A stretch of DNA of 64,000 bases. Source: JACVRW01 sp963825345 (GTDB taxonomy: Bacteria; Actinomycetota; Thermoleophilia; Solirubrobacterales; Thermoleophilaceae). The DNA is taken from assembly GCA_963825345.1 (NCBI GenBank), contig CAWGSQ010000011.1, positions 310,001 through 374,000 on the forward strand, written 5' to 3'. Positions within the stretch are counted from its first letter, which is position 1. Every line of letters begins with the position of its first letter. The notes under the pieces are model-generated. The model did no database searches and was not told where the DNA came from. It saw only the letters and a list, made by a program, of their open reading frames with translations. The translations under genes and the position numbers were made by a program. Of the stretch, positions 24,169-33,453 are shown one piece after another.

Positions 24169-25367
24169 CCGAGGAGCCGCGCGGGGCCGGACCTCGGCGC
24201 GGCTTGCCGCGGCGCGTGGCGCGCCGTGCGAGCGAGCGCATTCCGCCTCGCGCCGAGCTGATGGAGCAGGCCGCCGAGGCGTCGCGGGCGGGGCTGCGCA
24301 GCCGCCGCGAGCGCATCATCAGCGTGGCGCGGCCGATTCTGCAGACCTCCGTGGCGGCGTCGGCGGCCTGGCTGATCGCCACCGAGCTCGTGGGTCACGA
24401 CCAGCCGTTCTTCGCGCCGATCTCCGCCGTCGTGACGCTCGGCCTTACGGTGGGCGAGCGCCGCCGCCGCGCGGTGGAGCTGGCGATCGGGGTGGCGGTG
24501 GGCATCGCCATCGCCGACCTGCTCGTGGCCGCGATCGGCTCCGGCACCTGGCAGATCGGCGTGACCTGCGGCCTCGCGATGCTCGCCGCCACGCTGGTGG
24601 GCGGCGGGCCGCTGCTCGCCTCTCAGGCGGGCGCCTCGGCCGTTCTCGTGGCCACGCTCCAGCCGCCCGACGGCAGCTTCGACTTCGACAGGGCGCTCGA
24701 CGCGCTGGTGGGAAGCGGCACGGCGCTCGCGGTGGGATCGCTGCTCCTGCCCGTCGATCCCGTGCGGCTCGTCAGGGAGGGCCTCGGCCCGGTGCTCGAC
24801 CGGCTCGCCACGGTGCTCGACGCGATCGGCGACGCGCTCGAGCACCGAGACGCCCGCGAGGCGGATCGCGCACTCGGCGCGGTGGGCAGGGTCGACGCCC
24901 TCTACGACCACCTCACCGCGACGCTCGCGGCGGCCGGTGACGCCGCCCGCATCTCGCTCGGCCGCCGCGACACGCTGAGCAAGCTCGACCGCTACGTGGC
25001 CGCCGTTGGCGAGGTGGGGCTGGCGATCGAGAACGTGCGGGCCCTCGCGCGCGGCGCGGCGCGGGCGATCGCGCTGGAGGACAGCACCCCGCCCGAGGTG
25101 ATCGCCGCGATCCGCGAGCTCGGCACGGCCCTGCGCGAACTGGGCAGCCTGCTCGAGGAGGACGGCGACGCGGAGCCATCCCGCGAGGCGGCCCTGCGCG
25201 CGGTGCGGCTGGCGAACGCCGTGCTCGCCGAGACCTCGAACCTGTCCGCGCTCCACATCGTCGGCCAGGTGCGCCTGGTGGCCGTTGACCTGCTGCGAGC
25301 GGGCGGGATGCCGCGCGCGGAGGCGCAGCAGGCGGTGCGTGGAGCTGCCCCGGAGCGGCTCGGCTAG
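24165..25367 (+). CDS. FUSC-family membrane protein (aromatic-acid exporter-like)
   Basis: 400 residues. A basic N-terminus precedes a block of about five or six membrane helices (roughly 45-200) with the FUSC pattern 'RPILQTSVAASAAWLIATELVGHDQPFFAPISAVVTLGLTVGERRRR'. A long helical cytoplasmic half then follows (205-400), as in AaeB/YccS proteins. These export aromatic acids or similar anions. The GTG start overlaps the TPP enzyme stop (GTGA). The 3' end overlaps the convergent aldehyde dehydrogenase gene by four bases. Export of an intermediate of the neighbouring pathway is possible. Confidence 0.82.
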   Translation: MTEEPRGAGPRRGLPRRVARRASERIPPRAELMEQAAEASRAGLRSRRERIISVARPILQTSVAASAAWLIATELVGHDQPFFAPISAVVTLGLTVGERRRRAVELAIGVAVGIAIADLLVAAIGSGTWQIGVTCGLAMLAATLVGGGPLLASQAGASAVLVATLQPPDGSFDFDRALDALVGSGTALAVGSLLLPVDPVRLVREGLGPVLDRLATVLDAIGDALEHRDAREADRALGAVGRVDALYDHLTATLAAAGDAARISLGRRDTLSKLDRYVAAVGEVGLAIENVRALARGAARAIALEDSTPPEVIAAIRELGTALRELGSLLEEDGDAEPSREAALRAVRLANAVLAETSNLSALHIVGQVRLVAVDLLRAGGMPRAEAQQAVRGAAPERLG

Positions 25368-26929
25368 TCCCAGGCCAGCCGGTAGCCCGCGTCGCCGGTG
25401 ATCTCGGCGACCTCCATCTGCGCCTTCTGAAGCTTGCCGGCGTAGTCCCAGTTCATCGACTGCCAGCGCGTGAACTGGTCGAGCACCCAGATGCCCGACT
25501 GCCGCGAGCCGTTCCCGGACTTGCCGTTTCCGCCGAAGGGCAGGTGCGCCTCGGCCCCGCTCGTGGAGTTGTTCACGGAGACCATCCCGGCGCTCACGCG
25601 CTCGCGGAACCGGAACGCCGACTTCGGATCGTTCGTGTAGATCGCCGACGAGAGCCCGTAGCCATGGCCGTTGGCGAGCTCCATGGCCTCGTCGAAGTCG
25701 GAGAACGTGGCCACGCCGATGATCGGGCCGAACGTCTCCGTCGCGTAGATCTCGTCGTCGGCCGTAACGCCGTCGACGATCGTCGGGTGGCAGTAGATGC
25801 CGGCGTCGGGGTCACCCACGAAGCCGGAACGTGGATTTTCACCCGTGATCCGCCCGGTGCCCGTCGAACCCGACACCCGGTGGTGGTCACGGATCAGGCC
25901 GAGCCAGTCCTCGAAGCGCTCGGCGAAGCGCTCGTGGATCATCGGCCCGTAGAGCACCTCCTCGGTCGGGTCGCCTATCGGCGCCTCCTCGACCGCACGA
26001 GTGAGGCGGCTCACGAACTCGTCGTGGATCGACTCGTGCACGATCACCGTGCCGAGCGACGTGCAGCGCTGCCCGGCCGTGCCGAAGCCGCTGAAGAGCG
26101 CGCCCTCGACCGCGAGGTCGAGAGTGGCCTCCGGCATCACCACGAGCGGGTTCTTGCCGCCCAGCTCTAGGCAGGCCGCCTGCCCGTGGCGGCCGGTGAG
26201 CTCGCCGATCTTCGAGCCGACGGCCGAGGAGCCGGTGAAGCCGACCTTGTCGACGAGCCGCTCGTCGAGCGCGCGCTCGAGGCCCTGGAAGGCGGTCGGT
26301 CCGTCGCTCTGGACGAGGTTGAACACGCCGTCCGGCAGGCCGCCCGCGATGAACAGCCGCGCGAGCGCGTCGCCGAGCGCGGGCGCGTACTCGGCGGGCT
26401 TCCAGACCACGGCGTTCCCGCACAGGATCGCCGGCACGAGGTACCAGGACGGCACCGCCACCGGGAAGTTGCCTGCCGTGATGATCGCGGCCACGCCGAC
26501 GGGATTGCGGAAGGTGAAGAGCTGCTTGTCCGGCATCTCGCTCGGAACGGTCTGCCCGTACAGGCGCCGCCCCTCGGAGAGGAAGAAGTCGCAGGTGTCG
26601 ATGATCTCCTGCACCTCGCCGAGCGCCTCGGGGTAGGGCTTGCCGATCTCGCGGGTGACGAGCCGCGAGAGCGCCTCCTTGTTGTCCTCCACGAGCCGGC
26701 CGATCTGCTTGACCACGTTGCCGCGCACCGGGGCGGGCACCGCGGCCCAGTCGCGCTGTGCGGCCCGCGCGGCACGGCAGGCGTCCACGAACGTGTCGGC
26801 GTCGCCCAGCACGGCCTCGCAGATCACGTCCTCGAGGTTCGCTGGGTTGCGCGACTCGATCCGCTGTCCTTCGCTGCGGTCACCTCCGCCGACGATCGAA
26901 CCGACGGTCCTGGTCTCCGTGATGCTCAT
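25364..26929 (-). CDS. NAD(P)-dependent aldehyde dehydrogenase
   Basis: 521 residues of the aldehyde dehydrogenase superfamily, with the active Cys in GTAGQRCTS, the general-base Glu in CLELGGKNP, the conserved 'GNFPVAVPSWYLVPAILCGNAVVWKPAEYAP' and 'VGFTGSSAVG' of the cofactor domain and a C-terminal 'PFGGNGKSGNG'. It oxidises an aldehyde to an acid (or semialdehyde to dioic acid). The closest named group by these motifs may be the alpha-aminoadipic-semialdehyde dehydrogenase type, which I cannot confirm. The ATG at 26929 has TACGCT seven bases upstream, in the shared bidirectional element. Confidence 0.92.
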   Translation of the reverse strand: MSITETRTVGSIVGGGDRSEGQRIESRNPANLEDVICEAVLGDADTFVDACRAARAAQRDWAAVPAPVRGNVVKQIGRLVEDNKEALSRLVTREIGKPYPEALGEVQEIIDTCDFFLSEGRRLYGQTVPSEMPDKQLFTFRNPVGVAAIITAGNFPVAVPSWYLVPAILCGNAVVWKPAEYAPALGDALARLFIAGGLPDGVFNLVQSDGPTAFQGLERALDERLVDKVGFTGSSAVGSKIGELTGRHGQAACLELGGKNPLVVMPEATLDLAVEGALFSGFGTAGQRCTSLGTVIVHESIHDEFVSRLTRAVEEAPIGDPTEEVLYGPMIHERFAERFEDWLGLIRDHHRVSGSTGTGRITGENPRSGFVGDPDAGIYCHPTIVDGVTADDEIYATETFGPIIGVATFSDFDEAMELANGHGYGLSSAIYTNDPKSAFRFRERVSAGMVSVNNSTSGAEAHLPFGGNGKSGNGSRQSGIWVLDQFTRWQSMNWDYAGKLQKAQMEVAEITGDAGYRLAWD

Positions 26930-26935
26930 GTTCCG

Positions 26936-26942
26936 TAGCGTA
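26936..26942. promoter_or_regulatory. Overlapping bidirectional -10 element TAGCGTA
   Basis: Read on the plus strand it gives TAGCGT nine bases before the ATG at 26951. Read on the minus strand it gives TACGCT seven bases before the ATG at 26929. Both genes lack a Shine-Dalgarno, so both transcripts are probably leaderless and start from the same few base pairs. Confidence 0.5.
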
Positions 26943-26950
26943 CTCACGGT

Positions 26951-28045
26951 ATGGAGCAGGCTTCGGTGATCATCGTGGGCGGCGGCGTGGTCGGCACGAG
27001 CATCGCGTTCCACCTCGCCGAGGCGGGCGTGGATGACGTGGTGCTGGTCGAGCGGGCCGAGCTCGGCTCAGGCTCGACGGCGAAGGGCGCGGGCGGCGTC
27101 CGCGCGATGTTCACGGACGAGCTGAACGTGAGGATCGGCATGCGCTCGCTCGAGGCCTGGGGCGCCTTCGGCGAGCGTCCCGGCGCGGAGATCGACCTGC
27201 GGCGCGTGGGCTATCTGTTCCTCCTCTCGAGCGCTGCGGAGGTAGCCCAGTTCGAGCGCAGCGTGAGGATGCAGAACGAGCTCGGCCTCCCGAGCCGCAT
27301 GGTGAGCGTGGACGAGGCGGCCGAGCTGTCCCCGGTGGCCGGCCTCGACGGCGTGCTCGCTGGCGCGTTCTGCCCGCTCGCCGGCTATGCGACCCCGGAC
27401 GCCGTCGTCCAGGGTTACGCCACCGCCGCCCGCGCGCTCGGAGTGCGAATCGAGACGCACACCGATGTGACGGGGATCGAGCGCGGCGGCGTGATGGCGC
27501 GCGGGCGCGCTATCGAGACGGGCTGCGTGGTGTGCGCGGCGGGCACGGGATCGAGGGGGGTGGGCGAGCTGGCGGGCGTGGAGCTGGCCGTGACGCCGGA
27601 GCGACGGCGCATCGCGTACACGGGCCCGCTGGCGATCGAGGGAGAGCTGCCCATGACGATCGACTTCGCGAGCGGCTTCTATTTCCACCGCGAGGGCCCC
27701 GGCCTCCTGTTCGGCACGAAAGACGTGTGCGAGACCCAGGACGAGTGGCTCGAGCGCGCCGTGCCGGTGCTGGGCAGGCGCGCCCCGCTGCTGCTCGACG
27801 CGCCGATTGCCGGCGGCTGGTGGGGCGACTACGAGATGACGCCGGACCGCAACGGGCTTGTTGGCGAGGCCCCGGCGGCACCCGGCCGCTTCCTCTACGC
27901 CACCGGCTTCTCCGGCCACGGCTTCCAGCAGGCGCCCGCCATCGGCGAGATCGTGCGCGACCTCTACCTGGGGCACGAGCCGTTCGTGGACGTGTCAGCG
28001 CTCGCCACGGGGAGACCCGAGCGGCGCGAGCGCAACATCGTCTGA
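26951..28045 (+). CDS. FAD-dependent amine/amino-acid oxidoreductase (DAO family)
   Basis: 364 residues with the dinucleotide-binding motif VIIVGGGVVGTSIAFHLAEAG at the N-terminus, then 'VLVERAELGSGSTAKGAGGVR', typical of the D-amino-acid oxidase/sarcosine oxidase superfamily. The C-terminal 'DRNGLVGEAPAAPGRFLYATGFSGHGFQQAPAIGE' is the second FAD contact. It should oxidise a secondary amine or amino acid to an imine or oxo acid; the substrate is unknown. It is divergent from the aldehyde dehydrogenase gene with 21 bases between. Confidence 0.9.
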   Translation: MEQASVIIVGGGVVGTSIAFHLAEAGVDDVVLVERAELGSGSTAKGAGGVRAMFTDELNVRIGMRSLEAWGAFGERPGAEIDLRRVGYLFLLSSAAEVAQFERSVRMQNELGLPSRMVSVDEAAELSPVAGLDGVLAGAFCPLAGYATPDAVVQGYATAARALGVRIETHTDVTGIERGGVMARGRAIETGCVVCAAGTGSRGVGELAGVELAVTPERRRIAYTGPLAIEGELPMTIDFASGFYFHREGPGLLFGTKDVCETQDEWLERAVPVLGRRAPLLLDAPIAGGWWGDYEMTPDRNGLVGEAPAAPGRFLYATGFSGHGFQQAPAIGEIVRDLYLGHEPFVDVSALATGRPERRERNIV

Positions 28046-28050
28046 GCAGC

Positions 28051-29055
28051 TCAGGAACTCTCGTCCGGCCGGACGCTGCGCTGGTAGCGGAACCGGCGCA
28101 GCGCCGCCACCGCGCGCCTGCCGGGCCCACCGAACACCATCCCGACGAACACCGCCGGGAGGCGGCGGTCGGTCACCGAAAGCGGCCGCATGCGCAGTGC
28201 GCTGAGCGTATTCCGGAGGGCGGGTCGCCGCCGCCCCGCCGTCAGCTCGTCGATAGCCATCGAGAGCCTGTACCCCGCCCGCAGGCGGGTCTGCTCGCGC
28301 GGCGCGAGGTTCAGCTCCGGCGCGCGCTCGGTCACCAACCGCGTGCCCTCGTCGAACACCCCCAGGTACTCCCAGGCCCGGAAGCGCTCCGCGGACGACT
28401 GCTCGCCATGCCAGCGATACGCCGCGTCCCAGGTTGCGAGAAACCCGGCGCTCGACACAAGGCCGAGCCGGATCCAGATCTCCCAGTCGTAGAGATGAGG
28501 AAAGCGCTCGTCGAACCACGGCCCGGCGCTTTCGTAGGCGCTACGGCGCACCAGCACGGTCGGCGTGTCGACGATGTCCTCTCGCAGAACGATGGGCACG
28601 AACACCTCCGGGCCATGCTCCCCCTCCGGCAGCGGCAGGCCGGACCTGCCGCGCAGTCGCCCCTCGCCATCGATGTCCAGATGGCCCGAGAAGACGAATC
28701 CGCACCTGGGGTGCCCGTCGAGGAAAGCAACACGCCGCTCGAGGAACTCGGGCTCCCACAGGTCGTCGTCGTGGAGCAGGCCGACGTAGGGCGCGCTGCC
28801 GTGCTGCACCAGCCGGGTCATGTTGCGCGCGGCGCCCACGCGCTCGCCCGTCGCCCGGTATTCCACCCGCGGGTCCGACAGGTATTCCTCAACGGCATCC
28901 TGAACTTCCCCTCCGCCCGGCCCGTCCTCCTGAATGACCAGGCGCCAGTCCTGGAGCGACTGCTTCAGCACCGACTCCACGGCCTCGCGTACGTACCTCG
29001 GGCGCCCGAACGTCGGGATGCCGACGTCGACCTTCGGCTCGCCGCTCGCTCTCAC
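28051..29055 (-). CDS. Glycosyltransferase family 2
   Basis: 334 residues with a GT-A fold N-terminal domain: 'VDVGIPTFGRPRYVREAVESVL', and the metal-binding DxD in LLHDDDLWEPEFLERR. The C-terminal 100 residues are basic and helical with no membrane helix. It should transfer a sugar from a nucleotide donor to a growing glycan at the inner membrane face. The ATG overlaps the stop of the upstream gene, which is clearly its tandem duplicate. Confidence 0.88.
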   Translation of the reverse strand: MRASGEPKVDVGIPTFGRPRYVREAVESVLKQSLQDWRLVIQEDGPGGGEVQDAVEEYLSDPRVEYRATGERVGAARNMTRLVQHGSAPYVGLLHDDDLWEPEFLERRVAFLDGHPRCGFVFSGHLDIDGEGRLRGRSGLPLPEGEHGPEVFVPIVLREDIVDTPTVLVRRSAYESAGPWFDERFPHLYDWEIWIRLGLVSSAGFLATWDAAYRWHGEQSSAERFRAWEYLGVFDEGTRLVTERAPELNLAPREQTRLRAGYRLSMAIDELTAGRRRPALRNTLSALRMRPLSVTDRRLPAVFVGMVFGGPGRRAVAALRRFRYQRSVRPDESS

Positions 29056-30059
29056 CCGGCGCCCTCGGGCCGCTCCGGACGCACGCTGCGCCGGTAGCGA
29101 GCGCGCCGGGCGGCACGCAGCAGGGCGCGCGCAGGTCGGCCGCCAAGCGTTGCCAGAGCGGCCACCGTGAAGCGTGGGTCGAGCGCAATCCTGCTGTTGA
29201 TCGACAGCGCACGGCGCAGCGCGCGGCGGGCAGCGGCGCGGTCGTCGGCCACCAGCGCGTCGAACGCCGAGGACAACGTGAGCCTGGAGCGCGCCCGCGC
29301 ACGTTCGCTCGCGGAGGGCCGAAGCTCCGGGCGGCGCGCCGCCAGGTTCGCGTCGATCGTGTCGTACAGCCGCAGAAACTCGTCAGCCCGGCCGGCGCTG
29401 CCCGAGATCTGGTCACCGTGGCGCCGGTAGGCCACATCCCTGACCGCGAGGAAGCCGCCGTCGCACTCCACGGCAAGACGCGCCCACATCTCCCAGTCGT
29501 ATACGCGCGGAAGCGAGGCGTCGAATTCCGGACCGACGGCGTCGTACGCGCTGCGCCGCACGAGCACCGAGTCCATGATGTCCATGACGTTGGCGCGCAG
29601 CATCATGGGGGCAAGCGTCTCCGGTGGGTAGACCCCCTCGGCGAGCCGAAACTCGGCGCTGCCGATCCGCCTTCCGTCGCCGTCGATGTCGAAGTGGCCG
29701 GAGAACACGAATCCGCAGCCTGGGTGACCCTCCAGGAAGCGGACGCGCCGCTCCAGAACCTCCGGCTCCCAGAGGTCGTCGTCGTGGAGCAGGATCACGT
29801 ACGGCGCGTCTCCCCTTTGGAGCAGCCGGGACATGTTGCCCGCCGCCCCGACGTGCTCGCCGGTTGCGATGTAGCTGATGCGCTCGTCGCCCAGGTATGG
29901 CTCGACGGCCTCGCGAACAGGCCCGCCCCCGGGACCGTCTTCCGAGATCGCCAGCCTCCAGTCCCCGAAGGTCTGAGCGAGGACCGACTCGATCGCTTCC
30001 CTTACGAACGCCGGCCGCCCATGCGTGGGTATGCCCACATCCACCAGCGGGCCCGCCAC
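29052..30059 (-). CDS. Glycosyltransferase family 2, tandem paralog
   Basis: 335 residues, closely similar throughout to the next gene: 'VDVGIPTHGRPAFVREAIESVLAQ', 'EDGPGGGPV', 'LLHDDDLWEPEVLERRV' and 'CGFVFSGHFDIDGDG' have direct counterparts. Donor and acceptor cannot be read from sequence. The stop overlaps the following start (ATGA), so the two enzymes are made together and probably add neighbouring residues of the same glycan. It lies just downstream of pckG on the same strand, six bases from its stop. Confidence 0.88.
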   Translation of the reverse strand: MAGPLVDVGIPTHGRPAFVREAIESVLAQTFGDWRLAISEDGPGGGPVREAVEPYLGDERISYIATGEHVGAAGNMSRLLQRGDAPYVILLHDDDLWEPEVLERRVRFLEGHPGCGFVFSGHFDIDGDGRRIGSAEFRLAEGVYPPETLAPMMLRANVMDIMDSVLVRRSAYDAVGPEFDASLPRVYDWEMWARLAVECDGGFLAVRDVAYRRHGDQISGSAGRADEFLRLYDTIDANLAARRPELRPSASERARARSRLTLSSAFDALVADDRAAARRALRRALSINSRIALDPRFTVAALATLGGRPARALLRAARRARYRRSVRPERPEGAG

Positions 30060-30065
30060 GGTGAG

Positions 30066-31875
30066 CTAGGTCGCCTGGTCGAGCCGCCGCTCTAGCGCGC
30101 GGAGCTGCTCGGCAAGCTCATCGGGGAGCTGGTCGCCGAACTTGGCGAAGTGCTCGCGCACCAGCGGAAGCTGGGCGCGCCACTCCTCGGGGTCCACCTC
30201 GAGCAGCTTGGCCATGTCCGCCGGGTCCAGGTCCAGGCCGCCCGGTCTCGAGCGCGCCCTCGGAGGGCACGAGGCCGATCGGGGTCTCCTCCGCCCCTCC
30301 CTGCTCGTCGCAGCGCTCGAAGACCCAGGCCAGCACTCGGCTGTTCTCGCCGAAGCCGGGCCACAGGTAGCGGCCACCGTCGTCCTTGCGGAACCAGTTG
30401 ACCATGAAGACCTTGGGCAGGCGGGCTCCGTCGCGTCGGCCGAGCGCGAGCCAGTGGGCGAAGTAGTCGGCCATGTTGTAGCCGCAGAAGGGCAGCATCG
30501 CCATGGGGTCGAAGCGCAGCTCACCCACCGTGCCGGATGCCGCGGCCGTCTTCTCCGAGCCCATGATCGCGCCCATGAACACGCCGTGGTCCCAATCGAC
30601 CGCCTCGGTCACCAGCGGTACCACGGACGCGCGCCGCCCGCCGAACAGGAAGGCGTCGATCGGCACGCCCTGCGGGTCCTCCCAGTCGTCCGAGATCGAC
30701 GGGCACTGCGCGGCGGGCGTGGTGAAGCGCGCGTTCGGGTGAGCCGCCGGGTGGTCGGCGTCGGGCGTCCAGTCCTCACCCAGCCAGTCGATCGCGTGGC
30801 TGGGCGGCTGCTCGGTCATGCCCTCCCACCAGATGTCCCCGTCGTCCGTGAGCGCGCAGTTGGTGAAGATCGAGTTCGAGCGGATGGTGGCCATCGCGTT
30901 CGGGTTCGTCTTCTCGCTGGTGCCGGGCGCGACGCCGAAGAAGCCTGCCTCGGGGTTGATCGCATACAGCCGGCCGTCCTTGCCGAACTTCATCCAGGCG
31001 ATGTCGTCGCCGACCGTCTCGACCTTCCAGCCCTCGAGCGTGGGAATCAGCATGGCCAGGTTCGTCTTGCCGCAGGCGGACGGGAAGGCGCCGGTGACGT
31101 GCTTCACCCGGCCGTCCGGAGAGGTGAGCTTGAGGATCAGCATGTGCTCGGCCATCCAGCCCTCGTCGCGGGCCATCACCGACGCGATCCGCAGCGCGAA
31201 GCACTTCTTGCCGAGCAGGGCGTTGCCGCCATAGCCCGAGCCGTAGGACCAGATCTCGCGCGTCTCGGGGAAGTGGGCGATGTACTTCTCGTCGTTGCTC
31301 GGCCACGGCACGTCCTCCGCGCCGTCCACGAGCGGCATGCCGACGGAGTGCAGGCAGGGGACGTAATCGCCGTCGGCGCCAAGGACGTCGAGGGCGCCCT
31401 GGCCCATGCGCGTCATGATCCGCATCGAGACGGCCACGTAGGGCGAGTCCGTGAGCTGTATCCCGATCTCTGCGATCGGAGAGCCGAGCGGCCCCATCGA
31501 GAACGGCACCACGTACATCGTGCGCCCCCGCATCGAGCCGCGGAACAGGCGCGTGAGCGTCTGGCGCATCTCGTCGGGGTCGCTCCAGTTGTTCGTGGGG
31601 CCGGCGTCGTCCTCGCTCTGGGAGCAGATGAACGTCCTGTCCTCCACCCGAGCCACGTCGCTCGGGTTCGACCGAGCGAGGTATGAGTTCGGCCGCTTCG
31701 CGTCGGCGAGCCGCTCGAAGGTCCCTGCCTCGACCATGCCGCGGGACAGCTCGTCGTACTCCTCCGCAGAGCCGTCGCACCAGTGGATGTCGTCAGGCTG
31801 GGTCAGCTCCGCGACGTCGTCCACCCAGGCCAGAAGCCGCTGGTTGGTGGTCGGCGCGGTCGTCGTCGGGGTCAC
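30066..31875 (-). pseudogene. pckG: GTP-dependent PEP carboxykinase, frameshifted near C-terminus
   Basis: PEP carboxykinase (GTP) makes PEP from oxaloacetate, the entry to gluconeogenesis. About 550 residues are intact in the first frame: 'RTMYVVPFSMGPLGSPIAEIGIQLTDSPYV', the kinase P-loop SACGKTNLAM (about residue 265), VGDDIAWM and 'NWFRKDDGGRYLWPGFGENSRVLAW'. At 30241-30243 a three-G run breaks the frame; the last 60 residues (GGLDLDPADMAKLLEVDPEEW ... ERRLDQAT) continue in another frame to 30066. Removing one G gives about 602 residues, the family's normal size. The enzyme is central to growth on acetyl-CoA sources, so error is more likely than gene loss. Confidence 0.9.
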
Positions 31876-31902
31876 AGGCTCAGAGGTCTCCTTGTCAGAT
31901 CC

Positions 31903-31932
31903 AGGGGCGGCAAACCGTATCCCACCGCCCCT
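31903..31932. promoter_or_regulatory. Inverted repeat between divergent pckG and sortase genes
   Basis: AGGGGCGG (31903-31910) and CCGCCCCT (31925-31932) form an eight-base inverted repeat with a 14-base spacer in the 69-base divergent region. The right arm runs into TAGACT, a probable -10 for the sortase gene. An operator is possible. Confidence 0.35.
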
Positions 31933-31944
31933 AGACTGCGCCCC

Positions 31945-32548
31945 ATGCGCGCCGTGCTTCGTTTCACGGCGTCGGTGATGATGGTCAGCGGAGTCCTACT
32001 CATCAGCGACGCTGGAGTGACCCTGCTCTGGCAGGAGCCGTTGTCGGCGTACCTGGCCGAGCGCCACCAGGCCACGCTCGAGAAGGCGTACGCAATGCCC
32101 CCGGTCCGGGTGCTGAAGAAGCGGCCGCTGAAGGGAGACGCGATCGCCAAGCTCGAGATCCCGTCGATCGGCGTGTCCGAGTTCGTGGTCGAGGGCACGG
32201 ACACCGGCAGCCTGCGAAAGGGGCCTGGCCACTACCCCGAGACGCCCCTGCCCGGCGAGAAGGGCACCACGGCCATCGCGGGGCATCGCACCACGTACGG
32301 CGCCCCGTTCCGGCATCTCGACGAGGTGCAGCAGGGGCGACCGCATCCTCATCGACCTCCCCTACGGCCGCTACATCTACCGGGTCCAGGAGACGAAGAT
32401 CGTCGACGACCAGGATCTCTCGGTTCTGGACGATGTGGGCTATCAGCGTCTCGTCCTCAGCGCCTGCCACCCGCTCTACAGCGCCTCGCAGCGGATCATC
32501 GCCTTCGCGAAGCTCGTGCGCCGCCTTCCGGCGCGCGTCAAGCGTTGA
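31945..32548 (+). pseudogene. Class E-type sortase, frameshifted
   Basis: A membrane-anchored transpeptidase that joins LPxTG-type proteins to the cell wall. The first frame has the N-terminal membrane helix (about 6-27), 'IAKLEIPSIGVSEFVVEGTD' and the catalytic His in AGHRTTYGAPF. The frame breaks at the GGGG run 32334-32337. The rest, 'DRILIDLPYGRYIYRVQETKIV', the active Cys in LSACHPLY and Arg in SQRIIAF, continues in another frame to 32548. Removing one G restores about 200 residues. The start has TAGACT seven bases upstream. A mini LPFTG protein is encoded 5 kb away. Confidence 0.83.
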
Positions 32549-32699
32549 GCGCCGGCACGCTCGAGTCCTCGACAGACGAGTTGTCGCGGGACTCGAAGAA
32601 GAACAGCAGTCCGATCACGAGCGCCACCGAGATGGCCAGCACCGCCAGCCAGTAGAGGACCTTCAGCAGGATCTGCCCCGTGCGCACGTCCTCAAGCAT
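32538..32699 (-). CDS. 53-residue single-helix membrane protein
   Basis: MLEDVRTGQILLK, then a strongly hydrophobic segment (about 14-35), then an acidic tail (ESRDNSSVEDSS). This is a typical small bitopic membrane protein. An alternative start at 32717 adds six residues. The 3' end overlaps the sortase gene by 11 bases on the opposite strand. The function is unknown. Confidence 0.5.
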   Translation of the reverse strand: MLEDVRTGQILLKVLYWLAVLAISVALVIGLLFFFESRDNSSVEDSSVPALNA

Positions 32700-32720
32700 A
32701 GGACCGGCGCCCGGCATACC

Positions 32721-33453
32721 ATGGCCTCCGTGGCGGGACGCGCAGTCATCCTCGCCGGTGGCAAGGGGTCGCGACTCAAGCCCTACACCACCGTCATTCC
32801 GAAGCCGTTGCTGCCGCTCGACGACCGGCCGATCCTCGACGTGGTCGTCCGGCAGCTCCAGGCCGCGGGCTTCGAGCGGCTCACGCTCGCGGTCGGCCAC
32901 CTGGCGCATCTCATCCGCGCGGTCATGGGTGACGGCGACCGGCTCGGCGTGAGCATCGACTACCACGAGGAGGACGAGCCGCTCGGCACGGTCGGCGTCG
33001 CTCGCGACCATCGACGGGCTCGACGACACCTTTCTCGTCATGAACGGGGATGTGCTCACCGCCCTGGACTACGCGCACCTCGTCGAGGTGCACCGCGCCG
33101 CGGGCAACGTCCTCACGATCGCCTCGCACCAGCGCGTGGTGGTCACGGACTACGGCGTCCTGCATGCGAAGGGCCAGGCCGGCGACACGAACATCGTCGT
33201 GGGCTTCGAGGAGAAGCCCGTGCTCGAGTACACGGTGAGCATGGGCGTGTACGTGATGGAGCCAAGCGTGCTCTCGTTCATCGAGCCTGGGCGCCGTCTC
33301 GACCTGCCCGACCTCGTGATCGCGCTGGTGGAGGCGGGCGAGCAGGTGGGCTCCTATCCCTACGATGGCTACTGGCTCGATATCGGCCGCCACGACGACT
33401 ACGGGCGGGCGATCGAGGAGTTCGAGCGCATGAAGCCGGAGCTGCTCGCTTGA
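32721..33453 (+). pseudogene. Sugar-1-phosphate nucleotidylyltransferase, frameshifted
   Basis: An NTP-transferase that makes a nucleotide sugar (for example dTDP-glucose or GDP-mannose type). The first frame has the signature AVILAGGKGSRLKPYT.VIPKPLLP. The frame breaks near 32996, and the rest continues from 'TIDGLDDTFLVMNGDVLTALDY' (NGD metal site) through 'GFEEKPVLEYTVSMGVYVMEP' to 33453. Removing one base restores about 243 residues, shorter than RmlA and without the regulatory C-terminal part. It is followed with a TTGA overlap by an NDP-sugar epimerase gene, so it supplies the substrate for that step. Confidence 0.82.
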
